From: DSAR01 sp034437315
Lineage (GTDB): Bacteria; Chloroflexota; Anaerolineae; B4-G1
Direction of reading: 5' to 3'
DNA length: 10,581 nucleotides
Assembly (NCBI GenBank): GCA_034437315.1
Contig: DAOTUC010000143.1
Coordinates: forward strand, 1-10,581
Positions within the stretch are counted from its first letter, which is position 1. Every line of letters starts with the position of its first letter. A program made the position numbers and the translations under genes. This document shows positions 1 through 6,793 of the stretch, piece by piece. Under the pieces are notes generated by a model, which worked only from the letters and a program-made list of their open reading frames with translations, had not been told where the DNA came from and searched no databases.

Positions 1-98
1 TCCGAAGTCTTGAAGGTGCTTAGGATCGATAAACGACGTTCTGGCCTGATAGAGAGGCAAGCCTTCTTCAGAATGAGTCAGAAGACTTCGGAAGTCTT
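1..98. repeat. Intergenic palindromic repeat unit, left edge
   Basis: The octamer GAAGTCTT or its complement AAGACTTC occurs three times: at 4-11, 82-89 and 91-98. Bases 1-11 and 82-92 are perfect 11-base inverted repeats separated by 70 bases, and 82-98 is a 17-base palindrome with a single central G. The sequence is cut by the window edge, so the unit may extend left. Related arms with a spacer of the same length occur at 10471-10570. The unit sits just beyond the 3' end of the SH3 gene. A hairpin with a one-base loop and no following T-run is not a convincing terminator, so I treat this as a dispersed intergenic repeat. I see no gene in 1-125. Confidence 0.6.
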
Positions 99-125
99 TA
101 CCCCAAGAATTTATGGGAGAGAACA

Positions 126-713
126 CTAGCGGCTCGTCGTTTGGAGAAAGTCGCTGACCGCCCACCAGGCGCGGGATGCGTCGGCGGGATCCTGCACGCG
201 CCACCACTCGAACTCGTCGGCGTCGACCGGCCCTTCGATCGCCAGGAATATCTCGCCGTCTGAGGCGACCCGCACGATCTCGTGGTCCGTCCCCGGCCCG
301 GCGCGCAGGTTGAGGCCGTAACCGCCGGTCTGGATCACCTGGACGTATTGCCCGACCTCAAGCGCCGGGGTGAGCGTGGGAGGCGGCGTTTCGGTCGACG
401 CGGGTGGGCGCGTGGCGGTAGGGACCGCGCTTGGCGTCGGCGTCCAGACGATGGGAGCCGCCCCGGGCACAGGCTCAGCGATCCGCCCGTGGAAAAAGTA
501 GAGTGCCCACAACCCGATCAAGGCCAGCAAGAGAATGAGCGCCAACCCCGCCAGCGCCCACGCGCCGATGGAGAGCGCCACGGCCGAGCCGTCGCGCCCG
601 GCGTCCGCCGTTTCCTCTGCCGAGCGCTCGGCGGCGACGGGGATGGGAGACGTTTCGTCCCCCCAGCGCTCGTCCCCCCAGCGCTCGTTCACTCCGCGCT
701 CGTTCTCCGTCAT
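126..713 (-). CDS. Membrane-anchored bacterial SH3 (SH3b) domain protein
   Basis: A 195-residue protein. An acidic N-terminal cytoplasmic tail carries the repeated word RWGDE (about residues 11-20). It is followed by one hydrophobic segment at about 51-74, a Pro/Thr-rich spacer at about 80-118, and an SH3b-like domain at about 119-190 with the typical LNLRAGPG turn (135-141) and late WW and Trp residues. The likely topology is one membrane pass with the SH3b domain outside. SH3b domains in bacteria commonly bind peptidoglycan or tether wall enzymes, so a wall-binding helper for the upstream amidase is the natural inference; the ligand is unknown. The start at 713 is chosen because GGAGG lies 7 bases before it (725-721) and because its ATG overlaps the stop of the upstream gene (ATGA). 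A longer reading frame to 845 would lie inside that gene and has no such support. Confidence 0.85.
   Translation of the reverse strand: MTENERGVNERWGDERWGDETSPIPVAAERSAEETADAGRDGSAVALSIGAWALAGLALILLLALIGLWALYFFHGRIAEPVPGAAPIVWTPTPSAVPTATRPPASTETPPPTLTPALEVGQYVQVIQTGGYGLNLRAGPGTDHEIVRVASDGEIFLAIEGPVDADEFEWWRVQDPADASRAWWAVSDFLQTTSR
656..709 (-). repeat. 15-base tandem repeat at the 5' end of the SH3 gene
   Basis: Units at 656-670, 671-685 and 686-700, plus a partial one at 701-709, share the pattern cgtnnnncnngcgct on the plus strand. The first two units are identical; the third has several changes. On the coding strand this gives the repeated WGDER/VNER words in the acidic N-terminal tail. 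The 15-base period keeps the frame, so gain or loss of a unit would change only tail length. Confidence 0.75.
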
Positions 714-3700
714 TGACAGACCTCCAACGTCACGTCGTCCACGTACATCATCGCACTCCCCTCGCCCCCATCGTTGATCGCCCCGATATACAACGTCACC
801 CGCTGACCCAGGTAGGCGCTCAGGTCGTATTCTTGCTGCGTCCACGCCCGTTCGTTGGAAGACCAGATTTTCAGGAGATGACGTGCGTCGGCCTCGTCGG
901 TCAAGCTCACGTAAAAGCGATCGCCTTCGTCGTCCCCTTCGAGCACCGGGTAGATCCAGAGACGCAACGTCGCCGCACCTGAAGCCGGCAAATCGACTGT
1001 CTGGACGACCGACGAATAGACCGGGTCACTTAGCTCGCCCGGCGGGACGCCCACTCGCGCGCTCTGCGCCCCCGTGCGCGCCTGTTCCGGATCGTACACC
1101 GCCAGCGCGTTGAGCACCCACCCGCCGTCCGTCTCGAATCCGCCGTTGACGATCACGTCTACGCACCCGTTATCGCCTCCGAAAAAGGTCCGCAGGATCA
1201 ATGGCAGCCAGACCCGGTATTGCACGATGGAGACCGTATCGGTCACCCAGGCGGAGTGGTTGCCTGCCGCGTCGAAGACTTGCACGCCCCAGACGCGCTC
1301 GCCCGTCGAAACAGCCGTCACCGTGTGGACTGTCTGCGCCGTCGTGTAGACGCGGTCGCCCCACGCCGCCCGGTAGGCCAGGGGAGAGCCGCCGTCCGGC
1401 GCGACCGGTTGCCACGCCAGCGTCACCAACGCCGCCGGCAGAGCGACGCCCCCCGTCGGCGTGATGAGCGTGGTGGACGTTGGGGGAAGCGTGTCATAGG
1501 TAAAGCGCGCCTCGGCCGGCGAGAGATCGACCTCGCCCATCGTCGTCCACGCCCGCGCCCGCAGCACGTAATCGTCGTCGCCCCACCCCGCCATCCACGG
1601 GAGCGGGTAAGTCCAAGAGACAGTGCCCGACGCCGACACCCAGGTCGTCCCCGTCACCCAGACGGAGGGCGTGATCCAGGCGGAACCGGTGATCCCGGCC
1701 GTGTCGGTCACCCAATAGCGGTTGTCGCTGGCCCGCTGGATCTGCGCCTCGACCCGCGCCAACTCGCTCGTCTCGTCCGCCCAGGCGGACCCGGCGAAGG
1801 ATGGCGGCCGGTTGCCAGCGCCGCCGTCGACCGGCCACAGAATAAGCGTCTCTACGCTGGGATAGTGGAAGGTATCGGTGATCCAGGCGGAGCGATTGCC
1901 CGCTGCGTCGAAGACCTGCACCCCCCAGACGTGCTCGCCGCCGGTCAGGTGTGTCACGGTGTAAAGCGATTGCGTGGTGGTGATCCACTGTCCATCCAGC
2001 GCCACCCGGTAACCCAACGCGGATCCGCCGTCCGGCTCGGCCGGCGCCCACGCCAGCGTCACGCTCACCGGGGATGGGATGAGGACCCCGCCGGTGGGCG
2101 TGAGCAACGTCGTCGCCGTGGGCGAGATGATATCGTAGATGAAGGTCGCCTCGGCCGGCGACTCGTCCACGAATCCGTCGGCCGTCCAGGCCCTGGCGCT
2201 CAGGCGATACGCGCCGTCGACCAGATCCGGCAGGCCGTATGTGGTGGAAATGGCCGACCACTCGCTCGTCCCGGTCACCGTCAACCAGGCCTCCCCGGCC
2301 GACCAATCCAGGCCGTTCCAATGAAGTCCGTCGAGCTCCCCGCGCAACGACACCTCAACCCGTTCCAGGCCAGCCGTCTCGCCCGTCTCGGCCCGCCCGT
2401 TGAAAGCGGGCGGCAAGCGGTAGGCGCCGCCATCCAGCGGCGAATCGATGTAGGTGTTGACCGGCGGCGTCAGGCACAACCCCAGGAAATCGATCACGCG
2501 GGCCATCACGGCCGGACGCTGCGCCGGTCGAATCGTCTCGAAGGGGAAGCTGAAATAGATCAGCCGCTCGCAGCCGCCCTCTGGGTCTGCGTATTGGATC
2601 GCTGCCACGGCGTCCGCGGCGGCGCTGACGACGCCGTTATAGGTCAGCGCCGCCGTCGCTCCATGCGTCGGCGTGATGACGTCGGGGCAATCGGCGTCGT
2701 ACATCCCCGGCGCGTCGAAATGGATCGGACCCAGCCCCTCGAAGATGGAGCCGGCGAAAGGCTCGACGGTGTACGTCCCGGCGTCGTCGGCGACATATTC
2801 CGCCCGCAAGGCCTGGTTGTAGAAGTCGACGTCGGCGCCCAGCGCGTCCAGGTGCCAGCCCACCTCCGACCCGCTCAAGAACAGCGCGCCGCCATCCGAG
2901 AGGAAATCGGCGAGCAGCGCCCGCTCCGCCGCGTCCAGCGTCTCGTCGGAGGCGGATTCCTCGCCCAGGAGCCAATCGAGCAGCGCGTAATCGCCCAGAT
3001 TGACCAGACCCCCCATCACCGCCTCGTTGCTGGCGCTATCGAATGCGGCGGATATGACCTGCGCGTGCTGGATCACGTAATTGTAACGGTTCATCCGGTC
3101 GAGCCACAACCGCACGTTCTCCCCCTCCACCGGGTCGACCTCGCGCACCGCCATCGTCCGGTTGAGCCGGTCGAAACCGTTGACGATCAATATCTCGGCT
3201 GGCCGCCCCACCCGCGCCGCGAGCGTCTCGCTAGGGAAGGACTCGCCGCCATCGTTGACCGCCGTGACGCGGACGAAGAGCAATTGGCCCGGCCTCAGAC
3301 CATCAAGATAGGCCACGGTCCCGGTCACCGGCGTCCCGTCCGACCAGCCCAGGCCGTCGGCGCTGGTGTAGACCCGGTAACCGGCAGCGGCGTCGCCTGC
3401 CAGGCCGACGCTATCGGTGGGTGAGGGCCGCCAGGAGACCTGCACCCGCCCTCCGCCTGGAGCGCCCTCCGGAGATTGGCCCGCGTTCCGCACGAGCAGA
3501 TGGGTCGGCGGTTCGGGCAATTCGGTCAAGTCAACCCCATCCCGCTGCGCGAAATACTTGAGGATCCCCTGATAGACGGCGCGGGCAACCAGCATGTTGA
3601 ACGTCGGTTCCTTGAGCGCGTCGGTGTCGCCGGGATGATCGTGATAGGCAATCTCGATCAACGCGCCGGGCATGGCATAGTCGGGATCGTCGTCCCACAA

Positions 3701-5380
3701 TAACCGCAACTCGCCCAGGTTCATACGGCGCTTGTAGCTCGGCCAATCGGCGTCCCACCCGACACGAATGTCGTGCACCAACTCGGCGTGGATGAGATCG
3801 CGCAACGCCTCGCTCCCCGGCGTGATGGGCAGTCCTTCACCGTTGTGAATAATGCTCAGCGTGCCGTGGGAGTGGGTCTGGTAACCGCTGACGCCGTTGG
3901 TGTGCCACGAGACGTAGACGGCGTCGTCGCCCGTGCCGGCGTGTTCCCAGCGGGCGTAGATGGGCCGGGCGGTCACGTCGCCATAGGCGGCCGGCATGCC
4001 CATCCGCTGGGTGTAGTAATAGGCGGCGACCTCCCACCAGGGCTTGTCCGGCGGATAGGGGGCGACTGTCTCGATGCCGGTGAGGGTATTGAAAGCCCCG
4101 CCGCCGAAGCGCACAGCGTCGGCGACGACGAGGCGACCCGCCTGGGAGGATTGATTGCTCAGCGTGATGGTGACCGTCTCGCCGCCCTGGAAGCCATAGG
4201 TCCCCACGTAATGCCAGGTGATCCCGTGGTGTCGCTGGTCAACGTGGACCGGCGTCGCGCCGCCGGCGTGATGGATGGTGTAATGGGCGTCGGGCGCGCG
4301 GTCAGCGCCGGGCCGGTACCAGACGTAGACCGCGTAGCGGCCGTCGGTGGGCAACGTGGCGGTCCAATGGGTGGATGCGGTCAGGTTACCGGTCACCGTC
4401 TCCGTCCAGCGATAATCGGTGTTTGCGTAACCCGTACCGGTATATGGGGCAGTCTCCCAATCGCCGGTCTCGAAATAGCCGGCGCCGGAACCTGGGGCGT
4501 CGTTATCGACCACGATCTCGACCCCGTTCATATCTCGCTCGCGGACCGGCCAGACCTGCGCTCCGGCGTTCCACAGGTAGTGCAAGAGATACTGGTTCAC
4601 CGCCTCGGCGTTGTTGTGATCCTCGATGATGGGCCCTTCGTAGGGTGGGTAGGGATAGGGCGGGCGCTGGGTGCGCCACGCGCCGGTGGAACTGCTCCAC
4701 TGCCAGCCGTGGCCCGCGCTGACGTAGATCGTCTTGCCGCTGAGCGCGCCGGTCGGTTGGCCCTGCCCCGGCGCGGGGGGCTGGCCCACGTGCTGGATCA
4801 CGGCGGAAGCAGCATCGGTCGACCCGGTCGCTTCCTCGCCGCTGAGGACCGTCTCCTTGCGCGGGTCGGGGATTGGGGGGAGGAAATCGGCCAGGGGAAC
4901 GAATGCGCCGAGGTCGGCGTCCCACGCCTCCAGGCGAAGGTCTCGCCACGCCAGCGGTTCCAGCGTCGCCCCGATCTGGCGCACGATCTGCTCAAAGCGC
5001 TCGTGATCCAGCCCGGCCAACGCGCCCGGCGGCACATCCAGGCGGACGGTCACCGTGCCCTCATGCCCTACCGTCACGATATCCAGCGTCGCGCCCGGCG
5101 GGATGGCGGACCACAGTCCGCGCGCCTGTTCCGCGCCGGTGGGGCCGTCGATCAGCGCGCTAAGCGCGCGTTCCGCGTCGAAATCCCCGGCGCTCGCCCC
5201 ACGTCCCCGTTCGACACATACGGGTCCCTGGGCGGACCAGAGACAGACGGGGATCGCCGGTCCCCCATCCGGCCCCTGCCCGTAGCTGGACATTGAGAAG
5301 CTGGACATCAAGAACACGAGCGCCATCCACAACAATATAACTAGACCTACTGCCAACATTATACGTTTTATCACAATCAT
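710..5380 (-). CDS. Exported multidomain N-acetylmuramoyl-L-alanine amidase (Amidase_3 type)
   Basis: A 1556-residue exported protein, predicted to cleave the amide bond between N-acetylmuramic acid and the stem peptide in peptidoglycan. Order of parts: basic start and hydrophobic segment at 7-27 (signal or anchor); GerMN-like region at about 42-168 (ALSALIDGPTGAE, then SAIPPG); amidase at about 215-610. The zinc ligands expected for Amidase_3 are visible as H224 (SAGHG), E253 and H493 (SWHTN), with E576 (LIEIAYH) as the catalytic Glu. A Golvesin/xanthan-lyase-like beta domain (about 288-427) interrupts the amidase between E253 and H493. Then come FN3 (about 622-725), a glutamine-amidotransferase/ThuA-like fold (about 728-968) with SGS where a nucleophile Cys might sit, two copies of a ~212-residue Ig/FN3-like unit (about 975-1384), VWLPLILR (1390-1397) and a C-terminal jelly-roll carbohydrate-binding-like domain (about 1405-1553). 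The ATG at 5380 begins the signal segment; no strong ribosome binding site precedes it. The gene is first in an operon with the SH3 gene. Amidase activity is likely; the roles of the accessory domains are inferred. Confidence 0.85.
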   Translation of the reverse strand: MIVIKRIMLAVGLVILLWMALVFLMSSFSMSSYGQGPDGGPAIPVCLWSAQGPVCVERGRGASAGDFDAERALSALIDGPTGAEQARGLWSAIPPGATLDIVTVGHEGTVTVRLDVPPGALAGLDHERFEQIVRQIGATLEPLAWRDLRLEAWDADLGAFVPLADFLPPIPDPRKETVLSGEEATGSTDAASAVIQHVGQPPAPGQGQPTGALSGKTIYVSAGHGWQWSSSTGAWRTQRPPYPYPPYEGPIIEDHNNAEAVNQYLLHYLWNAGAQVWPVRERDMNGVEIVVDNDAPGSGAGYFETGDWETAPYTGTGYANTDYRWTETVTGNLTASTHWTATLPTDGRYAVYVWYRPGADRAPDAHYTIHHAGGATPVHVDQRHHGITWHYVGTYGFQGGETVTITLSNQSSQAGRLVVADAVRFGGGAFNTLTGIETVAPYPPDKPWWEVAAYYYTQRMGMPAAYGDVTARPIYARWEHAGTGDDAVYVSWHTNGVSGYQTHSHGTLSIIHNGEGLPITPGSEALRDLIHAELVHDIRVGWDADWPSYKRRMNLGELRLLWDDDPDYAMPGALIEIAYHDHPGDTDALKEPTFNMLVARAVYQGILKYFAQRDGVDLTELPEPPTHLLVRNAGQSPEGAPGGGRVQVSWRPSPTDSVGLAGDAAAGYRVYTSADGLGWSDGTPVTGTVAYLDGLRPGQLLFVRVTAVNDGGESFPSETLAARVGRPAEILIVNGFDRLNRTMAVREVDPVEGENVRLWLDRMNRYNYVIQHAQVISAAFDSASNEAVMGGLVNLGDYALLDWLLGEESASDETLDAAERALLADFLSDGGALFLSGSEVGWHLDALGADVDFYNQALRAEYVADDAGTYTVEPFAGSIFEGLGPIHFDAPGMYDADCPDVITPTHGATAALTYNGVVSAAADAVAAIQYADPEGGCERLIYFSFPFETIRPAQRPAVMARVIDFLGLCLTPPVNTYIDSPLDGGAYRLPPAFNGRAETGETAGLERVEVSLRGELDGLHWNGLDWSAGEAWLTVTGTSEWSAISTTYGLPDLVDGAYRLSARAWTADGFVDESPAEATFIYDIISPTATTLLTPTGGVLIPSPVSVTLAWAPAEPDGGSALGYRVALDGQWITTTQSLYTVTHLTGGEHVWGVQVFDAAGNRSAWITDTFHYPSVETLILWPVDGGAGNRPPSFAGSAWADETSELARVEAQIQRASDNRYWVTDTAGITGSAWITPSVWVTGTTWVSASGTVSWTYPLPWMAGWGDDDYVLRARAWTTMGEVDLSPAEARFTYDTLPPTSTTLITPTGGVALPAALVTLAWQPVAPDGGSPLAYRAAWGDRVYTTAQTVHTVTAVSTGERVWGVQVFDAAGNHSAWVTDTVSIVQYRVWLPLILRTFFGGDNGCVDVIVNGGFETDGGWVLNALAVYDPEQARTGAQSARVGVPPGELSDPVYSSVVQTVDLPASGAATLRLWIYPVLEGDDEGDRFYVSLTDEADARHLLKIWSSNERAWTQQEYDLSAYLGQRVTLYIGAINDGGEGSAMMYVDDVTLEVCQ
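1229..2458 (-). repeat. Internal duplication: two ~636-base units encoding Ig/FN3-like domain pairs
   Basis: Within the amidase gene the words TPTGG, EPDGGS/APDGGS and VWGVQVFDAAGN recur. VWGVQVFDAAGN starts at residue 1151 and again at 1363, a period of 212 residues. At the DNA level the plus-strand stretches beginning at 1236 and 1872 align closely over roughly 70 bases, a period of 636. The units divide near 1822. Upstream parts of the two units have diverged far more than the DAAGN ends, which points to an old duplication or to patchy gene conversion. Confidence 0.8.
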
Positions 5381-5413
5381 CGCTCAAAGTAACCCACTCA
5401 CCATCTCACCTGC

Positions 5414-5439
5414 TACTCAAAGTCTGTAGACTTAAAGTC
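5414..5439 (+). promoter_or_regulatory. Tandem C-box operators for the R-M controller protein
   Basis: Left box TACTCAAAGTC (5414-5424), 4-base spacer TGTA (5425-5428), right box GACTTAAAGTC (5429-5439). The right box matches the published C-box pattern GACTNNNAGTC exactly and the left at every fixed position but the first. The 11+4+11 geometry and the central GT agree with the operators of C.PvuII- and C.Esp1396I-type controllers. The inner half-sites also form the palindrome AAGTCTGTAGACTT (5420-5433). The site lies 60 bases before the C gene start, where an autoregulatory operator is expected. In known systems a dimer at the left box activates and a second dimer at the right box represses; that is carried over here by analogy. 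Confidence 0.85.
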
Positions 5440-5455
5440 ATCATCGGTTTAGCAT
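5427..5455 (+). promoter_or_regulatory. Candidate promoter of the C-R operon
   Basis: TAGACT (5427-5432) and TAGCAT (5450-5455), 17 bases apart, are weak sigma-70-like -35 and -10 elements. The -35 overlaps the right C-box, as in other C-controlled promoters where the controller recruits polymerase from the left box and blocks it from the right. Transcription would start near 5462, leaving a leader of about 38 bases. The weak elements fit a promoter that needs activation, but other element pairings are possible. Confidence 0.5.
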
Positions 5456-5460
5456 GTCAA
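5431..5460 (-). promoter_or_regulatory. Candidate promoter of the amidase-SH3 operon
   Basis: On the minus strand a perfect TTGACA (5460-5455) is followed after 18 bases by TTTAAG (5436-5431), 4/6 to the -10 consensus. Transcription would start near 5424, about 44 bases before the amidase ATG. The -10 lies inside the right C-box (5429-5439), so an occupied operator would be expected to interfere. This is the best pairing I see in the short divergent region, but it is a prediction. Confidence 0.4.
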
Positions 5461-5486
5461 TAATTCCAGGAAAAATTCGCGTTAAT

Positions 5487-5491
5487 GGAGG
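5487..5491 (+). promoter_or_regulatory. Ribosome binding site of the C gene
   Basis: GGAGG stands 8 bases before the ATG at 5500 and overlaps the alternative upstream ATG at 5485. It therefore decides the start at 5500. Confidence 0.85.
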
Positions 5492-5499
5492 CGACCCAT

Positions 5500-5751
5500 A
5501 TGAAACAACGAACTAAATCGAACATAAAACTGAGAAAAGTATTGGCTCACAACCTGCGAGCGTATCGAGAACGAGAGCATCTGTCGCAAGAAAAACTCGC
5601 GGAAATGAGCGATCTTCACCGCACTTACATCGGTTCCGTCGAACGAGCGGAACGCAACGTGACCTTGAGCACGTTATCGGCTTTGGCCCAGGCGCTGGAC
5701 ATTTCCGTTCCCCAGTTGTTGACGCCAGGGATTTTCGACGATGAAGCGTAA
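5500..5751 (+). CDS. Controller (C) protein of a Type II R-M system, XRE-family HTH
   Basis: An 83-residue protein, the usual size for R-M controllers (about 80 residues), consisting almost wholly of one helix-turn-helix domain. The core at about residues 28-53 (LSQEKLAEMSDLHRTYIGSV, then ERAERN) has the pattern typical of C proteins and other XRE regulators, with the recognition helix around HRTYIGSVE. It is followed by the LSTLSALAQALDI helices, which in C proteins contribute to the dimer. Such proteins bind C-boxes as dimers, activate their own gene and the endonuclease gene at low level and repress at high level, delaying restriction until DNA is methylated. The tandem C-boxes upstream and the endonuclease gene overlapping by 11 bases support this role directly. 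An in-frame ATG at 5485 would add five residues but would place the ribosome binding site inside the gene. Confidence 0.9.
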   Translation: MKQRTKSNIKLRKVLAHNLRAYREREHLSQEKLAEMSDLHRTYIGSVERAERNVTLSTLSALAQALDISVPQLLTPGIFDDEA

Positions 5752-6793
5752 CCAAATAAACGATCACGCTTATGTAAAAGCCATTCGTGACAGCGATATC
5801 TCGATCTACGATCCTATCGCTGTGAACGATCCAAAGCTGTGGATACCAAACCCGATACTCGAAACGCTGCTCGAACAGGGATTAAAAGGTGTGTCCGTTC
5901 GCGATTTGCCTATTCGAACCCGTTCCAAAGTCGTCAAACAAGCGATATGCCGAGTACTGGGTTATCCGATACCAAAATCTTTCAAGCGAACACGGCCCCG
6001 ATTTCCAGGCCAAAGGTTCGATACCTACATTCAAAAATCCAACAACCTCCAGATATGGAACGAAGAAATTGCCCCCGAAAGGCGCTATGTCATCATTCGT
6101 GTTTCGCCAGATGATGTGATTGAGCGAGTCAAAGTAACAACCGGTGAAGTGTTAGCTAAACTGGATAAGACAGGCACTCTCACTCGAAAGTATCAGGCTA
6201 AGATTGTACCGGGAAATGCTCCCGCAGAATTGGTGACGCCAGAAGATACCGCTAATTTGAGATCTATCCTAAAGCGTCATAACGAGCCAACCTCATTTGA
6301 GTGCCAACCGGCGGATGAACCCACCGAAGATACCCTCTTGCCCATCACTGTTTTATTCGAACGTTTGAAAACACTCGTTGGCTATACGTTCGCTGACTCA
6401 GGCTCCGATCAGGAGCGGCTCCGGGGGGCTGAAGTACACCAGTTGGTTTGTTTGAAACTGGGTTATCGGGACTATCAAGATACCGGCAGCTTTCCCGACA
6501 TCCCAAACCAGCTACTTGAGGTCAAATTGCAAACGTCACCCACGATAGACCTGGGACTTATTTGCCCCGATAGTCAGAATCTATTGAATACGCCTCCAAT
6601 CGGTTCAACTGAAATACGTCATTGTGACGTTCGGTATGTCATTTTTTATGCCTCCACCGATGGTAGACATATCCAACTGACTCACGTTTATTTGACGACT
6701 GGCGAGGCTTTTTTCCAACGATTTCCTCAATTCCAGGGTCAGGTCGTGAATCAGAAGTTACAGATTCCACTACCTGAAGATTTCTTCAGTTAG
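5741..6793 (+). CDS. Type II restriction endonuclease, PD-(D/E)XK type, unknown specificity
   Basis: A 350-residue protein I do not recognise as a named enzyme. The C-terminal half holds a plausible PD-(D/E)XK nuclease core: E231 in a helix (LRGAEVHQLVCLKLGY), D253 in SFPDIP, and E260-V-K262 in LLEVKLQTS, followed by a strand-rich region (CDVRYVIFYA, 295-304) and TTGEAFFQRF, a tail seen in several Type II enzymes. The N-terminal 150 or so residues are basic (SFKRTRPRFPGQRF, 80-93) and may contact DNA. It would cut unmethylated double-stranded DNA at the site modified by the neighbouring methyltransferase. Its ATG lies in the last codons of the C gene, so the two are co-transcribed and probably translationally coupled; only a weak AGGG precedes it. 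Its role rests on the motif plus its place between a C protein and a methyltransferase. Length is normal and the frame is intact. Confidence 0.8.
   Translation: MKRNQINDHAYVKAIRDSDISIYDPIAVNDPKLWIPNPILETLLEQGLKGVSVRDLPIRTRSKVVKQAICRVLGYPIPKSFKRTRPRFPGQRFDTYIQKSNNLQIWNEEIAPERRYVIIRVSPDDVIERVKVTTGEVLAKLDKTGTLTRKYQAKIVPGNAPAELVTPEDTANLRSILKRHNEPTSFECQPADEPTEDTLLPITVLFERLKTLVGYTFADSGSDQERLRGAEVHQLVCLKLGYRDYQDTGSFPDIPNQLLEVKLQTSPTIDLGLICPDSQNLLNTPPIGSTEIRHCDVRYVIFYASTDGRHIQLTHVYLTTGEAFFQRFPQFQGQVVNQKLQIPLPEDFFS

Noticed and set aside
82..98. Palindrome as a transcription terminator of the amidase-SH3 operon
   Set aside because: One-base loop, no T-run after it on the minus strand, and the same word recurs at the other end of the window beside a gene of opposite orientation, so a repeat family explains it better.
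1220..3424. Long open frame on the plus strand (734 codons) antisense to the amidase gene, and a second at 3773-5296
   Set aside because: Low-complexity Arg/Pro/Gly-rich translations with no recognisable domain, as expected from GC-rich third-position bias opposite a real gene. The minus strand gives clear domains throughout.
5485..5499. Upstream ATG for the controller gene (88 residues)
   Set aside because: The GGAGG for the ATG at 5500 begins within this codon, and 83 residues fits the family better; no ribosome binding site serves the ATG at 5485.
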